This document shows, one piece after another, positions 62,369-64,000 of a DNA stretch of 64,000 nucleotides; position 1 is the stretch's first letter, and each line of letters opens with the position of its first letter. The notes under the pieces are model-generated. The model saw only the letters and a list, made by a program, of their open reading frames with translations, was not told the origin of the DNA and searched no databases. Source of the DNA: Sphingomonas colocasiae (GTDB lineage Bacteria > Pseudomonadota > Alphaproteobacteria > Sphingomonadales > Sphingomonadaceae); the NCBI RefSeq assembly GCF_019880585.1, contig NZ_JAINVV010000001.1, forward strand, positions 124,001-188,000. Reading direction: 5' to 3'. Position numbers and translations under genes: made by a program.

Positions 62369-64000
62369 TCAGTTGGTTGTTAGAGTATTTGAGCTCACAA
62401 ACTCAATTACCGGAAACCGCTTCCGCAGCGTATCGATCCACTGTTTCGCATCGCCCACCACGACGATGTCGGCATTGCTCGGCGCGAGCAGGGCGGTCGC
62501 CCGGGCCAGTTGCGCGTCGGTCACCGCGATCGGGCCGGACAATTCACGTGTCGCCTCCGTCAGCGGCGTCCCGGTGATCACCAGCGTCGCCAGATAATCG
62601 GCCAGGCTGGCGGTGCGTTCGGACTGAGTGGCGCGCATATTGGCGAGGAAACGCGCGCGTTCGTCGCGCTGCGCCGGCGCGGGCATGTCGGTGGCCAGCC
62701 GGCCGAACTGTGCCAGTATCAGATCGACGACCTCGGGCGCGGACTCGTTCTTGGTCTGCGATGCGGCGAGCAATTGCCCGCCGCCCGCGCGCATGGTGAT
62801 CTCGCTGCCCGCGCCATAGCTGAGCCCGCGCTTCTGCCTGATCTCCTGCGAGAGCCAGGCCTGCGATCCACCGCCGACGATCACGCTCGCCAGTTCGACG
62901 CCGCGAAAAGCGGCATCGCCGCGCGGCGGCAGGCGATAGCCGGCAAGTACCGCGCTCTGCCCGGCGCCGGGCAGGTCGACCGCAACGATGCGCGGACCGG
63001 TAGCGGTGGGGATCGGCGTGCGGGCCACCGGAGCCTTGTCGCCGCGCCAGCCGCCGAACAAACGACTGGCCAGTGCTTCGGCCTCGACGCCGGACAGTGA
63101 CCCGGTGACGATCAATGTCGCGCCATCGGGGCGCCAGGCGGCGTGTGACGCCCTGACGTCACTTGCCGAAATAGTGCCGAGAGACTGGGGTGTCGGCAGC
63201 GATGCATAGGGCGTTCCCGCGAACACCGCCTGTTGCAAGGCGCGCAGCCCCGTCTGCATCGGATGCTTTTGTGCCAGTTGCAGCGCGGCGAGCTGTTTCT
63301 TGCGCTCGCTATCCAGCTCGGCGGGGGCGAGTATGGGGCGCAGAACGGCGTCGGCGAGCAATGCTCCCGCCGCCGCGATATTGGTGGTGGGCGCGGTCAG
63401 CCGCAATGTCGTCGCATCGGGCTGCGCGGTCGCGACCAGGCTGGCGCCGAGCGCATCGAGCGCGGATGTGAAGCCTGCGGCATCGCGCCCGGCGGCACCG
63501 CGCATGACAAGCGCGGCGGTGATGTCGGCCAGCCCCGCGCGCCCGTCCGGATCGGCCGCATCGCCGCCGGGAACGATCAGCTCGAGCGTCGCCAGCGGCA
63601 GGTCGCTCGATCGCGCCGTGACCAGCCTCAGGCCGTTGGGCAGGCGGCGATCGAGGATCGCCGGAACAGAGCGTGCGACGGCGATGCCCGCCGATGGCGC
63701 GGTTTCGCGCTCACCCTCCGCCGCGATCGTGGCGGGCGGGCGCATCGCGGGGGGAACGACCGTGCCCATGGCATCGACGGCGGCGGCATTGGCCGGACGA
63801 TCGCCGACATAACCCGCCGGCCGCGCCTTTTCGTCCTGATAGCGGATGGTGACGCGGCGTTCGGCGGGGAACAGCCGTACGGCGGCCTGCCGGACATCGG
63901 CGGGCGTCATCGCGCGGATCGCGGAGAGGAGGGCATCGTCGGATGCCGCGCTGCCGGTGAGGATCGCGGCTTCGCCCAGCGCATAGGCACGCCCGTCGAC
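62369..64000 (-). CDS. M16-family metallopeptidase, C-terminal part (5' end cut by window)
   Basis: 544 codons are visible from the window edge to the stop at 62369. The second catalytic-like domain begins near RRLPNGLRLVTARSSDLPLA and continues DPDGRAGLADITAALVMRGA, where an active M16 domain would have the HxxEH zinc motif; here it is absent. VDLPGAGQSAVLAGYRLPPR and LSYGAGSEITMRAGGG follow, as in paired M16 domains. The protein is probably a two-domain pitrilysin-like zinc protease of about 950 residues whose N-terminal, catalytic half lies outside the window. Export to the periplasm cannot be judged. Confidence 0.9.
   Translation of the reverse strand, partial: VDGRAYALGEAAILTGSAASDDALLSAIRAMTPADVRQAAVRLFPAERRVTIRYQDEKARPAGYVGDRPANAAAVDAMGTVVPPAMRPPATIAAEGERETAPSAGIAVARSVPAILDRRLPNGLRLVTARSSDLPLATLELIVPGGDAADPDGRAGLADITAALVMRGAAGRDAAGFTSALDALGASLVATAQPDATTLRLTAPTTNIAAAGALLADAVLRPILAPAELDSERKKQLAALQLAQKHPMQTGLRALQQAVFAGTPYASLPTPQSLGTISASDVRASHAAWRPDGATLIVTGSLSGVEAEALASRLFGGWRGDKAPVARTPIPTATGPRIVAVDLPGAGQSAVLAGYRLPPRGDAAFRGVELASVIVGGGSQAWLSQEIRQKRGLSYGAGSEITMRAGGGQLLAASQTKNESAPEVVDLILAQFGRLATDMPAPAQRDERARFLANMRATQSERTASLADYLATLVITGTPLTEATRELSGPIAVTDAQLARATALLAPSNADIVVVGDAKQWIDTLRKRFPVIEFVSSNTLTTN

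Noticed and set aside
1-64000. Prophage, integrative element or CRISPR array
   Set aside because: No integrase, structural phage gene, transposase or regularly spaced direct repeats were found; tRNA-Val at 16184 is not flanked by an integrase or an attachment-site duplication.

Overview
The window looks like chromosomal DNA of a GC-rich alphaproteobacterium of the sphingomonad type (Sphingomonas, Sphingobium or a close relative). Three TonB-dependent outer-membrane receptors, a SapC-family protein, a CpdR response regulator of the CtrA pathway, a DUF6356 small protein and many sphingomonad-style palindromic intergenic repeats support this. I see no rRNA operon, prophage, CRISPR array or complete insertion sequence. 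This placement rests on gene content and family knowledge; no search was run.

Left end (1-7.9 kb): a probable organosulfur-scavenging locus. A minus-strand operon runs TonB receptor, DszB-like sulfinate desulfinase, MFS transporter, LLM flavin monooxygenase (cut by the window edge). Diverging from it are a TetR regulator and a DszC-like flavin monooxygenase. The DszB-like protein keeps the Cys, His and Arg-Gly-Gly active-site signatures of the 4S biodesulfurization enzyme and has no signal peptide. Two oxygenase types plus a C-S-cleaving desulfinase, an importer and a regulator suggest a 4S-like route from an organic sulfone or sulfonate to sulfite. This is the most interesting system in the window.

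8-19 kb: housekeeping genes (tgt, GNAT, DEAD-box helicase, FAD-linked oxidase, SapC, cytochrome b561, N-formylglutamate amidohydrolase family, cpdR, tRNA-Val) and the cydAB quinol oxidase operon with a 39-residue DUF2474 third gene. A promoter, three hairpins, a C-rich single strand and a terminator at 14.6 kb mark a likely small RNA. 19-23 kb: sulfate activation (cysD, fused cysNC, cysQ). 23-27 kb: tyrosine catabolism (hppD, hmgA) and a ferredoxin-reductase-like flavoprotein. 27-32 kb: a cobalamin riboswitch followed by btuB, btuF, btuC and btuD.

32-49 kb: a surface-polysaccharide locus. It holds a membrane nucleotide-sugar dehydratase, an epimerase/reductase, five glycosyltransferases (two of them close paralogues), an FkbM methyltransferase, a Wzx-type flippase, GDP-fucose genes (gmd, fcl), a short initiating sugar-phosphate transferase and dTDP-rhamnose genes (rfbA, C, D, B). 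No Wzy polymerase or Wza/Wzc export gene is seen.

49-60 kb: a ten-gene minus-strand operon for amine catabolism. It reads aromatic amine dehydrogenase large subunit, MauE-like, MauD-like, tryptophan-tryptophylquinone light chain, two c-type cytochromes, a frameshifted TonB receptor, aldehyde dehydrogenase and two acyl-CoA ligases, with a divergent TetR regulator. 60-64 kb: a WecG/TagA/CpsF glycosyltransferase, DUF6356, an Lrp/AsnC regulator and the C-terminal part of an M16 peptidase cut by the window edge.
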